A program made the translations under genes and the position numbers. The notes beneath the pieces are model-generated. The model was not told where the DNA came from. It was given only the letters and a program-made list of their open reading frames with translations, and searched no databases. Positions 46,264 through 55,489 of a stretch of 64,000 bases of DNA are shown here, one piece after another. Source of the DNA: Gammaproteobacteria bacterium (GTDB taxonomy: Bacteria; Pseudomonadota; Gammaproteobacteria; Acidiferrobacterales; Sulfurifustaceae); assembly GCA_016199745.1 (NCBI GenBank), contig JACQFZ010000001.1:1-64000 (forward strand). The letters run 5' to 3'. Each line of letters begins with the position of its first letter. Position 1 is the stretch's first letter.

Positions 46264-47718
46264 GTGGATACATCGATGAGCTTTTTGGAGCAGGCGCGCA
46301 AATCGCTGCTCGAACCCGCCGGTATCGGCGAGACCGAGTTGGCGCGGCTGATGGGGCAATTGCTGGCAGCGCGCGTGGATTACGGCGATCTGTATTTTCA
46401 GTACAGCCGGCACGAATCGTGGTCGCTGGAAGAGGGCCGGGTCAATTCAGGGGCACATAACATCGAGGCCGGCGTGGGCGTGCGTGCGGTCGCTGGCGAG
46501 AAATCCGGTTTTGCCTATTCCGATGACTTCGTGCTGCCGGCATTGCTCGAAGCGGCCGGTGCGGCGCGCGCCATTGCCGCGCAAGGCAATTCGATGACCG
46601 CGCCGATTACTTGGCGCGGCGGCCAGGTGGCGCGGTTCTATCAGCCGACCGATCCGCTGGCGAGCTTGCCCGATCAGGATAAAGTCGCGTTGCTCGAACG
46701 CATAGAGCGCGAGGCGCGGGCGCAGGATCCGCGTGTGAAGCAAGTGATGGCGAACCTGTCGGGTGTGCACGAGACGGTGTTAGTCGCGCGCAGCGACGGC
46801 TTGATGGCGGCCGATGTGCGGCCGCTGGTGCGCGTGGGTGTGACCGTCATTGTCGAAGGCAGCGGCCGGCGCGAGTCGGGCCATGCCGGTGGCGGTGGGC
46901 GTTATACGTATGCTGAATTTTTAAAGGGTGATCTCGCGCTCGAATATGCGCGTGAAGCGGTGCGGCAAGCGTTGGTGAATCTCGACGCGGTCGACGCGCC
47001 AGCCGGGCCGATGACGGTAGTCCTGGGGCCCGGTTGGCCGGGCATCCTGTTGCACGAAGCAATCGGTCACGGTCTTGAAGGCGATTTCAATCGCAAAGGC
47101 ACGTCGGCTTTCGCCGGCCGTGTCGGCCAGAAGGTGGCGGCAGCGGGCGTCACGGTCGTCGATGACGGCACCTTGCTCGATCGCCGCGGCTCGCTCAACG
47201 TCGACGACGAAGGCACGCCGACGCAATGTACGGTGTTGATCGAAAACGGTGTATTGAAGGGTTATATGCAAGATACGATGAATGCACGATTGATGGGTGT
47301 TGCCCCTACCGGCAACGGCCGGCGCGAATCGTACGCGCACTTGCCGATGCCGCGTATGACGAATACTTACATGCTCGCCGGCAACAGCGATCCGGGCGAG
47401 ATCATCGCTTCGGTCAACAAAGGCCTGTACGCCGTTAATTTCGGCGGCGGTCAGGTCGATATTACGTCCGGCAAGTTCGTGTTTTCGGCGTCGGAGGCTT
47501 ATCTAATCGAGAACGGTCGCATTACCCGGCCGGTAAAAGGTGCCACCTTGATCGGCAACGGACCGGATGTGTTGACGCGCGTATCCATGGTCGGTAACGA
47601 CTTACAGCTCGACAGCGGTGTCGGCACTTGCGGTAAAGACGGGCAGAGCGTGCCAGTGGGGGTCGGACAACCGACACTCAAAATCGAAGGGCTTACCGTC
47701 GGAGGGACACAGACGTGA
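46264..47718 (+). CDS. tldD: metalloprotease TldD
   Basis: Zinc metalloprotease that with TldE/PmbA forms a heterodimer degrading unfolded peptides and maturing some microcins and CcdA. The zinc site [16 protein letters not shown] supplies the metal-binding histidines and acid. Other family blocks are [19 protein letters not shown] and [30 protein letters not shown]. The GTG at 46264 follows TTTAGAGGAATTCCC, a good ribosome site, and gives 484 residues; an ATG 27 bases earlier (46237) or 12 later (46276) is possible. pmbA follows with a four-base overlap. Confidence 0.95.
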   Translation: MDTSMSFLEQARKSLLEPAGIGETELARLMGQLLAARVDYGDLYFQYSRHESWSLEEGRVNSGAHNIEAGVGVRAVAGEKSGFAYSDDFVLPALLEAAGAARAIAAQGNSMTAPITWRGGQVARFYQPTDPLASLPDQDKVALLERIEREARAQDPRVKQVMANLSGVHETVLVARSDGLMAADVRPLVRVGVTVIVEGSGRRESGHAGGGGRYTYAEFLKGDLALEYAREAVRQALVNLDAVDAPAGPMTVVLGPGWPGILLHEAIGHGLEGDFNRKGTSAFAGRVGQKVAAAGVTVVDDGTLLDRRGSLNVDDEGTPTQCTVLIENGVLKGYMQDTMNARLMGVAPTGNGRRESYAHLPMPRMTNTYMLAGNSDPGEIIASVNKGLYAVNFGGGQVDITSGKFVFSASEAYLIENGRITRPVKGATLIGNGPDVLTRVSMVGNDLQLDSGVGTCGKDGQSVPVGVGQPTLKIEGLTVGGTQT

Positions 47719-49082
47719 GCGTGACCGCACCGATCCGTACCGAAGCCCCGATCTTCGACGCCGCCGCGCGCACGCGCCTCAGCGACGTTGCCACTGCCGC
47801 TTTGGCCGAAGCGCGCAAGCTTGGCGCCAGCGCGGCTGAAACCGCCGCCAACGTTTCGCAAGGTCTTTCCATCAACGTGCGCTTGGGCGAGGTCGAAACC
47901 CTCGAGCAGACGCGCGATAAAGGTCTTTCGATCACCGTCTACTTCGGTCAGCGTACCGGTTCTGCCAGCACCACCGATCTATCGCCCACCGCGGTGCGCG
48001 ATACTGTGCGTGCCGCTTGCACCATCGCCCGTTACACCGCCGAAGACGATTGCGCCGGCCTGGCCGACGCCGATCGCTTGGCGCGTACGATCCCGGATCT
48101 CGATTTGCTGCATCCGTGGCACCCCGGTGCCGATCGCGCAATCGAGCTAGCGCGCGAATGCGAAGACGCCGCCCGCGCCGCCGATGCGCGCATTACCAAC
48201 TCCGAAGGTGCGTCGATCTCGACCAGCGAAGGTCTCGAGGTCTACGCCAACAGCACCGGCTTTATCGGCAGCCTCGCCGGCACGCGCCACAGCCTGTCGT
48301 GCGCCGTCATCGCCCAAGACGCCAGCGGTATGCAGCGCGATTATTGGTACACCGTCTCGCGTCGTTCCAGCGATCTCGAAGAACCGGTCTCGGTCGGCCA
48401 GCGTGCCGCCAGCCGCGCCGTCAAACGTCTGGCGGCGCGCAAGCTCGCCACCTGCCGGGCGCCGGTGTTGTACGACGCGCCGGTGGCAGCGAGTCTGCTG
48501 TCGCATTTCATCGGTGCAATCCGCGGCGAAAGCCTTTATCGCGGGGCGTCGTTCTTGGTCGATCACCTTGGCAAGCCGGTGTTCGCGTCGCACGTGCACT
48601 TGCATGAGCAGCCGCATTTGCGCGGCGCACTCGGCAGCACGCCGTTCGACAACGAAGGTGTGGCCACCGCGCCGCGCGATATCGTTCGCGACGGGATCGT
48701 GCAAGGTTACGTGCTCGATTCCTATTCCGGTCGCAAGTTAAAGATGCCAACCACTGGTAACGCCGGCGGCGTGCACAATCTGACGATCGATTCCGGCAAG
48801 CTCGGCTTCCAAGAGCTGCTGAAACAAATGGGTACCGGCTTGTTTGTCACCGAGCTGATCGGCTTCGGCGTCAACCTTCTCACCGGCGACTACTCCCGTG
48901 GCGCCGCCGGATTCTGGGTCGAAAACGGCGAAATAGCGTATCCGGTCGAAGAAATTACCATCGCCGGCAACTTGCGCGACATGTATCGCAATCTCGTCGC
49001 CGTTGGCACTGACGTCGATGTGCGCGGCAATGTGCGCACCGGTTCGATTTTGCTCGACGCCGTTACCATCGCTGGTAGTTAA
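47715..49082 (+). CDS. pmbA: metalloprotease subunit PmbA/TldE
   Basis: Partner of TldD, without the zinc site. 455 residues, starting at GTG 47715 which overlaps the tldD stop by four bases, giving tight coupling. Family blocks are [27 protein letters not shown] near the N-terminus and [28 protein letters not shown]...[28 protein letters not shown] near the C-terminus. In most gammaproteobacteria pmbA and tldD lie apart; here they are an adjacent pair, as in several other proteobacterial groups. Confidence 0.95.
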   Translation: MSVTAPIRTEAPIFDAAARTRLSDVATAALAEARKLGASAAETAANVSQGLSINVRLGEVETLEQTRDKGLSITVYFGQRTGSASTTDLSPTAVRDTVRAACTIARYTAEDDCAGLADADRLARTIPDLDLLHPWHPGADRAIELARECEDAARAADARITNSEGASISTSEGLEVYANSTGFIGSLAGTRHSLSCAVIAQDASGMQRDYWYTVSRRSSDLEEPVSVGQRAASRAVKRLAARKLATCRAPVLYDAPVAASLLSHFIGAIRGESLYRGASFLVDHLGKPVFASHVHLHEQPHLRGALGSTPFDNEGVATAPRDIVRDGIVQGYVLDSYSGRKLKMPTTGNAGGVHNLTIDSGKLGFQELLKQMGTGLFVTELIGFGVNLLTGDYSRGAAGFWVENGEIAYPVEEITIAGNLRDMYRNLVAVGTDVDVRGNVRTGSILLDAVTIAGS

Positions 49083-49090
49083 TCCGCTCT

Positions 49091-49140
49091 TCTTCGTCCG
49101 TTTTCTGCGTCGCATATACGACGCAGAAAACGGACGAAGA
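49091..49140. terminator. perfect 22-base-arm hairpin after pmbA
   Basis: Arms 49091-49112 and 49119-49140 are exact reverse complements (TCTTCGTCCGTTTTCTGCG... and ...CGCAGAAAACGGACGAAGA) around CATATA. It starts just after the pmbA stop. There is no T run, so it may be a 3'-end stabiliser or a regulator of mgtE rather than a simple terminator. Confidence 0.6.
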
Positions 49141-49174
49141 CCGTCTCACTTGTATCTTCCATCGTTTCTATAAT

Positions 49175-49208
49175 GTAAGCGTGATAACGCATCCGTTATC
49201 ACGCTTAC
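49175..49208. promoter_or_regulatory. perfect 15-base-arm hairpin upstream of mgtE
   Basis: Arms GTAAGCGTGATAACG (49175-49189) and CGTTATCACGCTTAC (49194-49208) are exact reverse complements around CATC. It lies about 90 bases before mgtE. It could be a protein-binding site or an RNA stem in the leader. It does not resemble the Mg2+ M-box riboswitch. Confidence 0.5.
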
Positions 49209-49300
49209 GCATTGCCGATCTTCATCGCTGATGACGCATCGTTTTTCCTGAGTGAACATAGGTACGTGCCGGATGTGCTTTCTGTATTTTTGTTCTAGGA

Positions 49301-50698
49301 TTGGCCACCTTTCATCCGGCCGTACAACGCACGTTCGTCAGCATGGTCCAAACAGAACAACTAGAAAAACCGGATACCTTGACGGAGATCATGGCGGCGC
49401 TGGAAGAGGGTGCCGCTGAGCGCATCGGTCTTCTCTTAAGCGACCTGCATCCGGCCGAAATCGCCACGCTGATCGAAAGTATTCCGGCGGCGCAGCGTCC
49501 GGCCATTTGGGCGCAAGTCGATCCGGCGGTAAAAGGCGAGGCGTTGCTCGAGCTGTCCGAGCCGGTGCGTGCCGATCTGGCGGCGCTCATGGATCCGGCG
49601 TCGGTGGTGGTGGCGGCGCGCAATCTCGATATCGACGACATCGCCGACCTGCTGCCGGAGCTGTCGGACGAAGCCATCGCTGAGGTGTTGTTCGCGCTCG
49701 ACAAACAGAACCGCCAGCGGCTGGACGCGGTGATGTCGTATGCCGACGACACCGCCGGCGGTCTGATGAACGTCGATGCGGTGACGGTGCGCGAGAACAT
49801 CACGATCGAAGTGGTGCTGCGTTATCTGCGCCGGCTCGGCGAGATGCCGGACAGCACCGACAAATTATTCGTCGTCGATCGGCACGATCGCCTATCGGGC
49901 GAGCTCGCTATCGCCAAGCTCCTGACTAGCGACCCGGCGATGCGGGTGGCACAGGTGATGGAACGCGACGTCGTGCAATTCCCGGTGTTGGCGCCGCAGA
50001 AAGAAGTCGCCGATGCGTTCGAGGACTACGACTTGATCTCGGCGCCGGTGGTCGACGACGGCAACCGGTTGCTCGGGCGCATCACCGTCGACGACGTGGT
50101 CGACGTGTTGCGCGAAGAGGCTGAGCATTCGCTGCTGGCGCCGGCCGGCCTCACCGAAGAGGAGGACGTGTTCGCGCCGGTGATACGCAGCGGCCGCCAT
50201 CGAGCGGTGTGGCTCGGTGTGAACTTGTTGACCGCGCTGCTGGCGTCTTGGGTCATCAGTTTGTTTGCCGGTACGATTCAGAAGGTCGTGACGCTCGCGG
50301 TATTGATGCCCATCGTCGCCAGCATGGGTGGCAACGCCGGTCTGCAGACCGTCACCATCGTTATTCGCGGCCTCGCGCTCGGAACTATTACCGAGGCCAA
50401 TGCCCGGCGGGTGCTGGTGAAAGAGCTGTTGGTAGGTGCGCTCAATGGGGTGTTATGGGCGTCGGCGATGGCCTTGGTGGTGCTGATCTGGCAGCAGCAG
50501 TTGCTGTTGGCGCTGGTCATCGCCATGGCAATGGTCATCAATTTGGGATTCGCCGCCTTGTGCGGCGTACTTATTCCGATCTTGATTCGCAAGCTCGGCA
50601 TCGATCCGCCGCTAGCCAGCGGCGTTATCCTGACGACGGTGACCGACGTCGTCGGCTTTTTTGCCTTCCTGGGGCTAGCGACTCTTGTACTGGTGTAG
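49301..50698 (+). CDS. mgtE: magnesium transporter MgtE
   Basis: Mg2+-gated channel of the inner membrane. The first 130 residues are the helical N domain (ELHPAE-like SDLHPAEIATLIESIP). Two CBS domains follow (about 140-260, with DSTDKLFVVDRHDRLSGEL and YDLISAPVVDDGNRLLGRITVDDVVDVL), then a plug helix and five transmembrane helices from about residue 290, with the conserved MPIVASMGGNAGLQT in TM2. Length is 465, typical. The start is TTG at 49301, with an AGGA directly before it; an ATG at 49343 would be another choice. The upstream leader holds two hairpins. MgtE lies close to ptsI, an arrangement seen in several beta- and gammaproteobacteria. Confidence 0.94.
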   Translation: MATFHPAVQRTFVSMVQTEQLEKPDTLTEIMAALEEGAAERIGLLLSDLHPAEIATLIESIPAAQRPAIWAQVDPAVKGEALLELSEPVRADLAALMDPASVVVAARNLDIDDIADLLPELSDEAIAEVLFALDKQNRQRLDAVMSYADDTAGGLMNVDAVTVRENITIEVVLRYLRRLGEMPDSTDKLFVVDRHDRLSGELAIAKLLTSDPAMRVAQVMERDVVQFPVLAPQKEVADAFEDYDLISAPVVDDGNRLLGRITVDDVVDVLREEAEHSLLAPAGLTEEEDVFAPVIRSGRHRAVWLGVNLLTALLASWVISLFAGTIQKVVTLAVLMPIVASMGGNAGLQTVTIVIRGLALGTITEANARRVLVKELLVGALNGVLWASAMALVVLIWQQQLLLALVIAMAMVINLGFAALCGVLIPILIRKLGIDPPLASGVILTTVTDVVGFFAFLGLATLVLV

Positions 50699-50798
50699 CC
50701 CCGATGGGTTGCCGCGGATCCCCCCAATCGCTACCCTTCGTCTGCCGAAAATTGCGCCACTTTAGGTGTGTGCAATATTGAGTAGTGGAGGGGGTCCT

Positions 50799-51203
50799 AT
50801 GTCACCAAATATCCTGCAAGTCCTGACTCAGGCGATCAAGGATCGGCGCTGTGTGGCGCTGCGCTACCACGATCAGCGCGAGATCCGTGTGGTGGAACCG
50901 CACGCGATATATACCGATGATCGTTCAGCGCTCGTGCTCGATGCCTATCAAGTTCGCGGTTTTTCATCGTCCGGCCGCCCGGTCCCGTTTTGGCGCCCGT
51001 TCCGCCTCAAGGAAATATCGGCGGTCCAGGTAGTGGGCGAAACATTCATGCCGCGCACCACAGAGGGTTTTAGTGCCGCGCGGCTCAAATATAAAAACGG
51101 TTTAGTCGCCATCGTCCAAACGTCGAGTGCACCGCGGTTCGCTTATCCGCCGGCAACGGCGGCGGAGATGGGCCCGCCGCGGCCGCAGCATTTGCGGCGT
51201 TAG
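50799..51203 (+). CDS. WYL-domain-like protein
   Basis: Small protein of 134 residues. The core ALRYHDQREIRVVEPHAIY...LVLDAYQVRGFS...FRPFRLKEISAV-type arrangement (here FWRPFRLKEISAVQVV) matches a WYL domain, which in larger regulators binds nucleotides or nucleic acid. No helix-turn-helix is attached. ATG 50799 has a good GGAGGGGG ribosome site about seven bases before. It is a stand-alone WYL domain; function unknown. It is followed by a strong terminator. Confidence 0.75.
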   Translation: MSPNILQVLTQAIKDRRCVALRYHDQREIRVVEPHAIYTDDRSALVLDAYQVRGFSSSGRPVPFWRPFRLKEISAVQVVGETFMPRTTEGFSAARLKYKNGLVAIVQTSSAPRFAYPPATAAEMGPPRPQHLRR

Positions 51204-51226
51204 TCATAGCGGTAAATCATGTCCAT

Positions 51227-51261
51227 AAAAACAAACGGCGCCTTAGGCGCCGTTTGTTTTT
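51227..51261. terminator. bidirectional intrinsic terminator
   Basis: Sixteen-base arms (51227-51242 and 51246-51261) around TTA have a GC core (CGGCGCC/GGCGCCG) flanked by A- and T-runs, so the hairpin ends in U-rich tails on both strands. It separates the plus-strand WYL gene from the minus-strand ptsI run, serving both. Confidence 0.9.
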
Positions 51262-51278
51262 GCCGTGCTCGTTTTTTG

Positions 51279-53015
51279 TTAACCAATATCGTCTTTGGTC
51301 AACGAATTGACCATGTCATGAATCACGTGCGTATCCCGACTACGTAATACCTTGCGCGCGAACTGCGCCAGTTTACCGGCATGGCTCAAACGCACGTTGC
51401 GTTTGATCATGAGCAGCGTCGCCGGGTGCATGCTGAACTCGCGCAGGCCGAGGCCGAGCAGCAGCGCGGTGTAGCGCGGGTCGCCGGCCATTTCGCCGCA
51501 CATGGCAACCGGGATGCGCGCCTTGCGGGCGGCATCGAGCGTGATCGAGATCAAACGCAGAACCGCCGGGTGCAGCGGATCGTAGAGATAATTGACCGAG
51601 TCGTCGACACGATCGATAGCGAGCGTGTATTGAATAAGATCGTTGGTGCCGATCGAGAAGAAGTCGAGGTGCGGCGCGAAGATGTCGGCGGAAATGGCGG
51701 CGGCTGGCACTTCGATCATGCCGCCGATCGGCAGGCGTGGGTTGAACTTCTCGCCGGCGCGCTTGAGGTGCCACTTCGTTTCTTCAATGAGATCGAGCAC
51801 GCGAAACAACTCGTCCTGACTCGACAGCATGGGAATCATCAAGCGCACTTTGCCGTGCGCCGAGGCACGCAGGATCGCCCGCAATTGCGGGCGGAAAATC
51901 GACGGGTCGTGTAAGCACAGGCGCACGGCGCGTAAGCCCAGCGCCGGATTGAGGCCGCCGGCGGTGATGTGGCCCATGCCGTCGACTTGCTTGTCGGCAC
52001 CGATGTCGATCGTACGAATCGTCACCGGCTTACCCTCGAGCGCGCGCGCCACCCGCACATAGGCGCGAAACTGCTCTTCTTCGGTCGGTGGTTGCGCGCG
52101 GTTCATGAACAGGAATTCGGTGCGGTACAGACCAATGCCGGCGGCATTGGCATCGAGCGCGGCCTTCATGTCGGCCGGTAGCTCGATGTTGGCCTGTAAC
52201 GTCACCGATTTCCCGTCGAGGGTGACCGAGCGGCTCTTACGCAACCGCGCCAGCTCCAGCCGCCGGCGCTGAATGTCGCGCTGGCGGCGGCGATATTCGG
52301 CGATGGTCGATTTGTCAGGCGCGACGATCAGAATGCCGCGCTTGCCGTCGACGATGATCTCTTCGCCGCTGCGGACATAACGCGTGGCATTGTGCACGCC
52401 GACGATCGCTGGGATGCCGAGGCTGCGCGCCAAGATCGCCGTATGCGAAATCGGGCCGCCCATGGTCGTGACGAACGCGTGAATGCGCTTGTGCTTCAGC
52501 ACGACCGTATCGGCTGGCGTCAAATCGTTAGCGACGACGATCTCTCCCGGATCGAGCTTATCGTCTTCGTCGACCTGCTGGTTTAGCAGGTGCCGCAACA
52601 CGCGCTCGACCACGTGACGCACGTCGGTCTTTTTATTGCGCAAGTACGGATCTTCCATTTGCTCGAAGATTTCCGACAACCGATCGCTCTGTACCTTGAG
52701 CGCCCATTCGGCGTTGCGGCGTTGATGGCGAATGATCTCGATCGGCGCCTGCGAGATCATTTTGTCGTCGAGGATGAGTAGATGGGTGTCGAGGAAACTC
52801 GCCGCTTCGACCGGTGCGTCGGTCGGAATTTGCTCGCGGATGTGAATCAGTTGCGCCCGGGCGGCGTCGACCGCCCGGACGAAGCGTTCGATCTCGGCGT
52901 CGAGTTGCTCCGGCGCCAACGTCAACGCGGCAATGTCCGGCAGTTCGCGCTCGAGCACGAATGCCTTGCCGATGCTGATACCGTCGCTGACGCCGGCGCC
53001 GTGCAGTGCCAACAT
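51279..53015 (-). CDS. ptsI: PTS enzyme I
   Basis: Phosphoenolpyruvate-protein phosphotransferase that phosphorylates HPr. 578 residues. The phosphorylated His191 lies in TTMGGPISHTAILARSLG. The PEP-binding half includes GIGLYRTEFLFMNR, NPALGLRAVRLCL and the late MCGEMAGDPRY...LGLGLREFSM. The start overlaps the HPr stop (TAATG on the minus strand). It ends the 13-gene minus-strand run that began at kdsD. It has no GAF domain, so it is EI rather than EI-Ntr/PtsP. Confidence 0.96.
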   Translation of the reverse strand: MLALHGAGVSDGISIGKAFVLERELPDIAALTLAPEQLDAEIERFVRAVDAARAQLIHIREQIPTDAPVEAASFLDTHLLILDDKMISQAPIEIIRHQRRNAEWALKVQSDRLSEIFEQMEDPYLRNKKTDVRHVVERVLRHLLNQQVDEDDKLDPGEIVVANDLTPADTVVLKHKRIHAFVTTMGGPISHTAILARSLGIPAIVGVHNATRYVRSGEEIIVDGKRGILIVAPDKSTIAEYRRRQRDIQRRRLELARLRKSRSVTLDGKSVTLQANIELPADMKAALDANAAGIGLYRTEFLFMNRAQPPTEEEQFRAYVRVARALEGKPVTIRTIDIGADKQVDGMGHITAGGLNPALGLRAVRLCLHDPSIFRPQLRAILRASAHGKVRLMIPMLSSQDELFRVLDLIEETKWHLKRAGEKFNPRLPIGGMIEVPAAAISADIFAPHLDFFSIGTNDLIQYTLAIDRVDDSVNYLYDPLHPAVLRLISITLDAARKARIPVAMCGEMAGDPRYTALLLGLGLREFSMHPATLLMIKRNVRLSHAGKLAQFARKVLRSRDTHVIHDMVNSLTKDDIG

Positions 53016-53284
53016 TATTCGTCCTCGCCGAAACGGTTGCCGACAAGCTCGGCAACCGCCGCCAATGCCTTGGCCTCGTCGTTACCGTCGGTGCAGATCT
53101 TGAGTTTCGTGCCTTGTGCCGCTGCCAGCATCATGACGCCCATGATGCTTTTGGCATTGACTTGTTGGCCGTTGCGTTCGAGTGTGACCTCGCTCTTGAA
53201 CTCGGACGCCAGGCTCACGAGCTTGGCCGAGGCACGCGCGTGCAGTCCGAGCTTGTTGATGATGGTGACGTCGATACACTTCAT
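53015..53284 (-). CDS. ptsH: HPr phosphocarrier protein
   Basis: Small phosphocarrier of 89 residues. His15 in NKLGLHARASAK is the phosphoacceptor from EI, and Ser46 in NAKSIMGVMML is the site acted on by HPr kinase, which is encoded in the same run. The ATG overlaps the EIIA-Man-like stop by four bases. The linkage to rpoN, ptsN, hprK and rapZ means this HPr probably serves regulation rather than sugar uptake; no PTS permease is seen in the window. Confidence 0.95.
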   Translation of the reverse strand: MKCIDVTIINKLGLHARASAKLVSLASEFKSEVTLERNGQQVNAKSIMGVMMLAAAQGTKLKICTDGNDEAKALAAVAELVGNRFGEDE

Positions 53285-53694
53285 GAACGGCGTTCCTTCT
53301 TATTGTTCGGGTTGGTAGCTTGGACGATGCCACCGGTGCCGCCGGTAACGGCGCGGTCGATAAGCTCGTCCATCTTTAATCGGCGATACGTCAATGCACG
53401 CAGCAACATCGGTAGGTTGGCGCCGCTGATGAGCTCGATGCGGCCGCGTTCCAGTAGCCGCGACGCTAAATTCGTATGAGTTGTGCCGTAGATGTCGGCC
53501 AAGATCAGCACGCCGTCGCCTTCGTCGACGCGCACGATTTTTTTGCGGATGAATTCGGTGATGGCTTCCGGCTTTTGGCTGTAGTCGACGCCGGCGGTTT
53601 CGAGCGCCGGTGGGCGCGAGCTGAAAGTATGTTCGACCGCCTTGATCAGGCCGTTGCCGAACTCCTTCTGCCCCAAAATCAATAATCCAATCAT
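53281..53694 (-). CDS. mannose-family PTS EIIA-like protein lacking the usual active His
   Basis: 137 residues with the EIIA-Man fold: LIKAVEHTFSSRPPALE, DEGDGVLILADIYGTTHTNLASRLLE and ISGANLPMLLRALTYRRLKMDEL. In family members the N-terminus carries the phosphoacceptor in a THG motif (positions 8-10, as in LITHG). Here it reads MIGLLILGQKEFGNGLI, with no histidine at that place. Fold blocks are otherwise preserved, so it may bind partners without being phosphorylated. It overlaps HPr and rapZ by four bases each. Confidence 0.86.
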   Translation of the reverse strand: MIGLLILGQKEFGNGLIKAVEHTFSSRPPALETAGVDYSQKPEAITEFIRKKIVRVDEGDGVLILADIYGTTHTNLASRLLERGRIELISGANLPMLLRALTYRRLKMDELIDRAVTGGTGGIVQATNPNNKKERRS

Positions 53695-54539
53695 TTTAAT
53701 TCTCGATGGCGAACCTGTGTTTTGAAGCCTTGTTTGCCGAAATGGTTGGCCAATCGGTTGACCAGATACACCGAGCGATGCATGCCACCGGTGCAGCCGA
53801 CCGCCACGGTCATGTAGGTGCGGTCCTCGCGTTCGAAACGCGGCAGCCAGTTTTCGAGGAAGCGCTTGAGCTCTTCGTACATCTCATGCACTTCGTCGTG
53901 CCGCTCCATGTACTCTACCACGGGCTGTTCGAGCCCCGTGTGCGGGCGCAGTGTCGGTTCCCAGTGCGGATTCGGCAGGCAGCGCACGTCGAACACGAAG
54001 TCGGCATCGAGCGGTGTGCCGTGCTTGTAACCGAACGACTCGAACAGCAACGTCATGCCGGCGGTTTCTTCGCCGTGCACGAAGTTGCGCACGTAGTTGC
54101 GCAGGTCGTGCGGCGTCAGGCGCGTGGTGTCGATGTGCAGGCTGGCGGCGAACGCCAGCGGTTCGAGCAGTTTCTTTTCTAGACGAATCGCTTCCGGCAG
54201 CGAGGTGTCGCCGCTGGTCATCGGGTGCGGGCGCCGGGTTTCTTTATAGCGCTTTACCAGTACCGCTTCCTCGGCCTCGAGAAAAATAATTCGATAGCGA
54301 ACGCCCTGGGTCTTCAGTTGTTCCAGCGCTGCCGGCACGTCGGCCAAAAACGCACGGTTGCGCGCATCGAGGCCGATGGCGGCGTTGCCGCTGCCGAGGG
54401 TGCGCAGCAAATGCTCGGAAAACTGCGGCAATAAGGCAGCCGGCAGGTTGTCGATGCAGTAAAAGCCGGCGTCTTCCAGCGCCTGTAGCGCAATAGTTTT
54501 CCCCGACCCGGATAGGCCGGTGACGATGAAGACGTTCAT
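53691..54539 (-). CDS. rapZ: RNase adapter protein RapZ
   Basis: P-loop protein that in E. coli directs GlmZ sRNA to RNase E and senses glucosamine-6-phosphate. 282 residues from the ATG at 54539 (MNVFIVTGLSGSGKT); a longer in-frame reading is not supported. Walker A is GLSGSGKT. Other family blocks are IDNLPAALLPQF, FDVRCLPNPHWEPTLR and VAVGCTGGMHRSVYLV. The position between hprK and the EIIA gene is standard. Whether the GlmY/GlmZ system exists here cannot be told from this window. Confidence 0.95.
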   Translation of the reverse strand: MNVFIVTGLSGSGKTIALQALEDAGFYCIDNLPAALLPQFSEHLLRTLGSGNAAIGLDARNRAFLADVPAALEQLKTQGVRYRIIFLEAEEAVLVKRYKETRRPHPMTSGDTSLPEAIRLEKKLLEPLAFAASLHIDTTRLTPHDLRNYVRNFVHGEETAGMTLLFESFGYKHGTPLDADFVFDVRCLPNPHWEPTLRPHTGLEQPVVEYMERHDEVHEMYEELKRFLENWLPRFEREDRTYMTVAVGCTGGMHRSVYLVNRLANHFGKQGFKTQVRHRELK

Positions 54540-55489
54540 GGTTCGGGTCGGTTGATTAGCGTTTGGTGACGCTGCATGAAATCTTTGAGCGTGTCGATAC
54601 CCCACATGCGCAAAATATACGAGCGCACGGCGGCTTCGACCAAGACCGCCAGGTTGCGGCCGGGGCCGACGAATAGCGTAACTTCGAGGACTTCGACGTC
54701 GAGTAGGGTACGTGTGAGTTGTTTTGCTTGCAGCCGGTCGACCTTGTGCAGGCGTTTCTTATTTAGAAATTCCATGCGCACGATCAGATGGAGTTTCTTC
54801 TTATGGCGCACGGCGGTCTCGCCAAACATGGTGCGGATATCGAGAATGCCCAAGCCGCGGACCTCGAGGTAATCCGACAGGGTGCCGCTCGGGTGCTGAC
54901 CGACCAGCACGTCCGGGCCGACTCGCACCAGCTCGACGACGTCGTCGGCGATCAGCCGATGGTTGCGTGACAACAGCTCCAGCGCCAGCTCGCTCTTGCC
55001 GACGCCGGATTCGCCGGTCAGCAGCACGCCCATGCCCATGACTTCCATATAAACGCCGTGCACCGTAGTGCGCGGCGCCAGGGCGCGCGTTAAGTAATAT
55101 TGCAGATGGTCGATCAAGACCGGGCTCGGCATCGGCGAGGTAAACAGCGCGAGCTTGGTGGTATCGGCTGCTGCCATCAGGTCGCGCGGCACACGGTTGT
55201 CATTGGCAACGACGACGGCGGCAGTGGCCGGATAACCGAACAACGCCTTCACTTGCGCCTTACGGTCGTCGCCTTTCAGGCGCTTGAGGTAACTGACCTC
55301 GTTGTCGCCGATAACTTGTACCCGATTCGGATGCACGAAATTGAGATGGCCGACCAGCGCCATGCCGGGGTATTTCGCAGTCGCCGCTTCCAGCAGGCGG
55401 TCACCGCCGCGTTGACCACTGATCCAATTGAGCTTGAGCGGGCCCGACTGGGCTTCAAACAGATCTTGTGCGGTGAGCTTGGGTGTCAT
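54536..55489 (-). CDS. hprK: HPr kinase/phosphorylase
   Basis: Bifunctional enzyme that phosphorylates and dephosphorylates HPr at Ser46. From ATG 55489 (MTPKLTAQDLFEAQ) it has 317 residues. Walker A GVLLTGESGVGKSELALELL and the family signature LEVRGLGILDIRTMFGE are intact. The start lies 35 bases inside the end of ptsN; the longer in-frame reading upstream is antisense-like frame within ptsN and is rejected. In non-enteric proteobacteria HprK tunes PTS phosphorylation instead of carbon catabolite repression. Confidence 0.95.
   Translation of the reverse strand: MTPKLTAQDLFEAQSGPLKLNWISGQRGGDRLLEAATAKYPGMALVGHLNFVHPNRVQVIGDNEVSYLKRLKGDDRKAQVKALFGYPATAAVVVANDNRVPRDLMAAADTTKLALFTSPMPSPVLIDHLQYYLTRALAPRTTVHGVYMEVMGMGVLLTGESGVGKSELALELLSRNHRLIADDVVELVRVGPDVLVGQHPSGTLSDYLEVRGLGILDIRTMFGETAVRHKKKLHLIVRMEFLNKKRLHKVDRLQAKQLTRTLLDVEVLEVTLFVGPGRNLAVLVEAAVRSYILRMWGIDTLKDFMQRHQTLINRPEP

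Noticed and set aside
49083-49300. M-box Mg2+ riboswitch before mgtE
   Set aside because: The leader is the right size, but the conserved M-box sequence blocks are not seen; only simple hairpins are.
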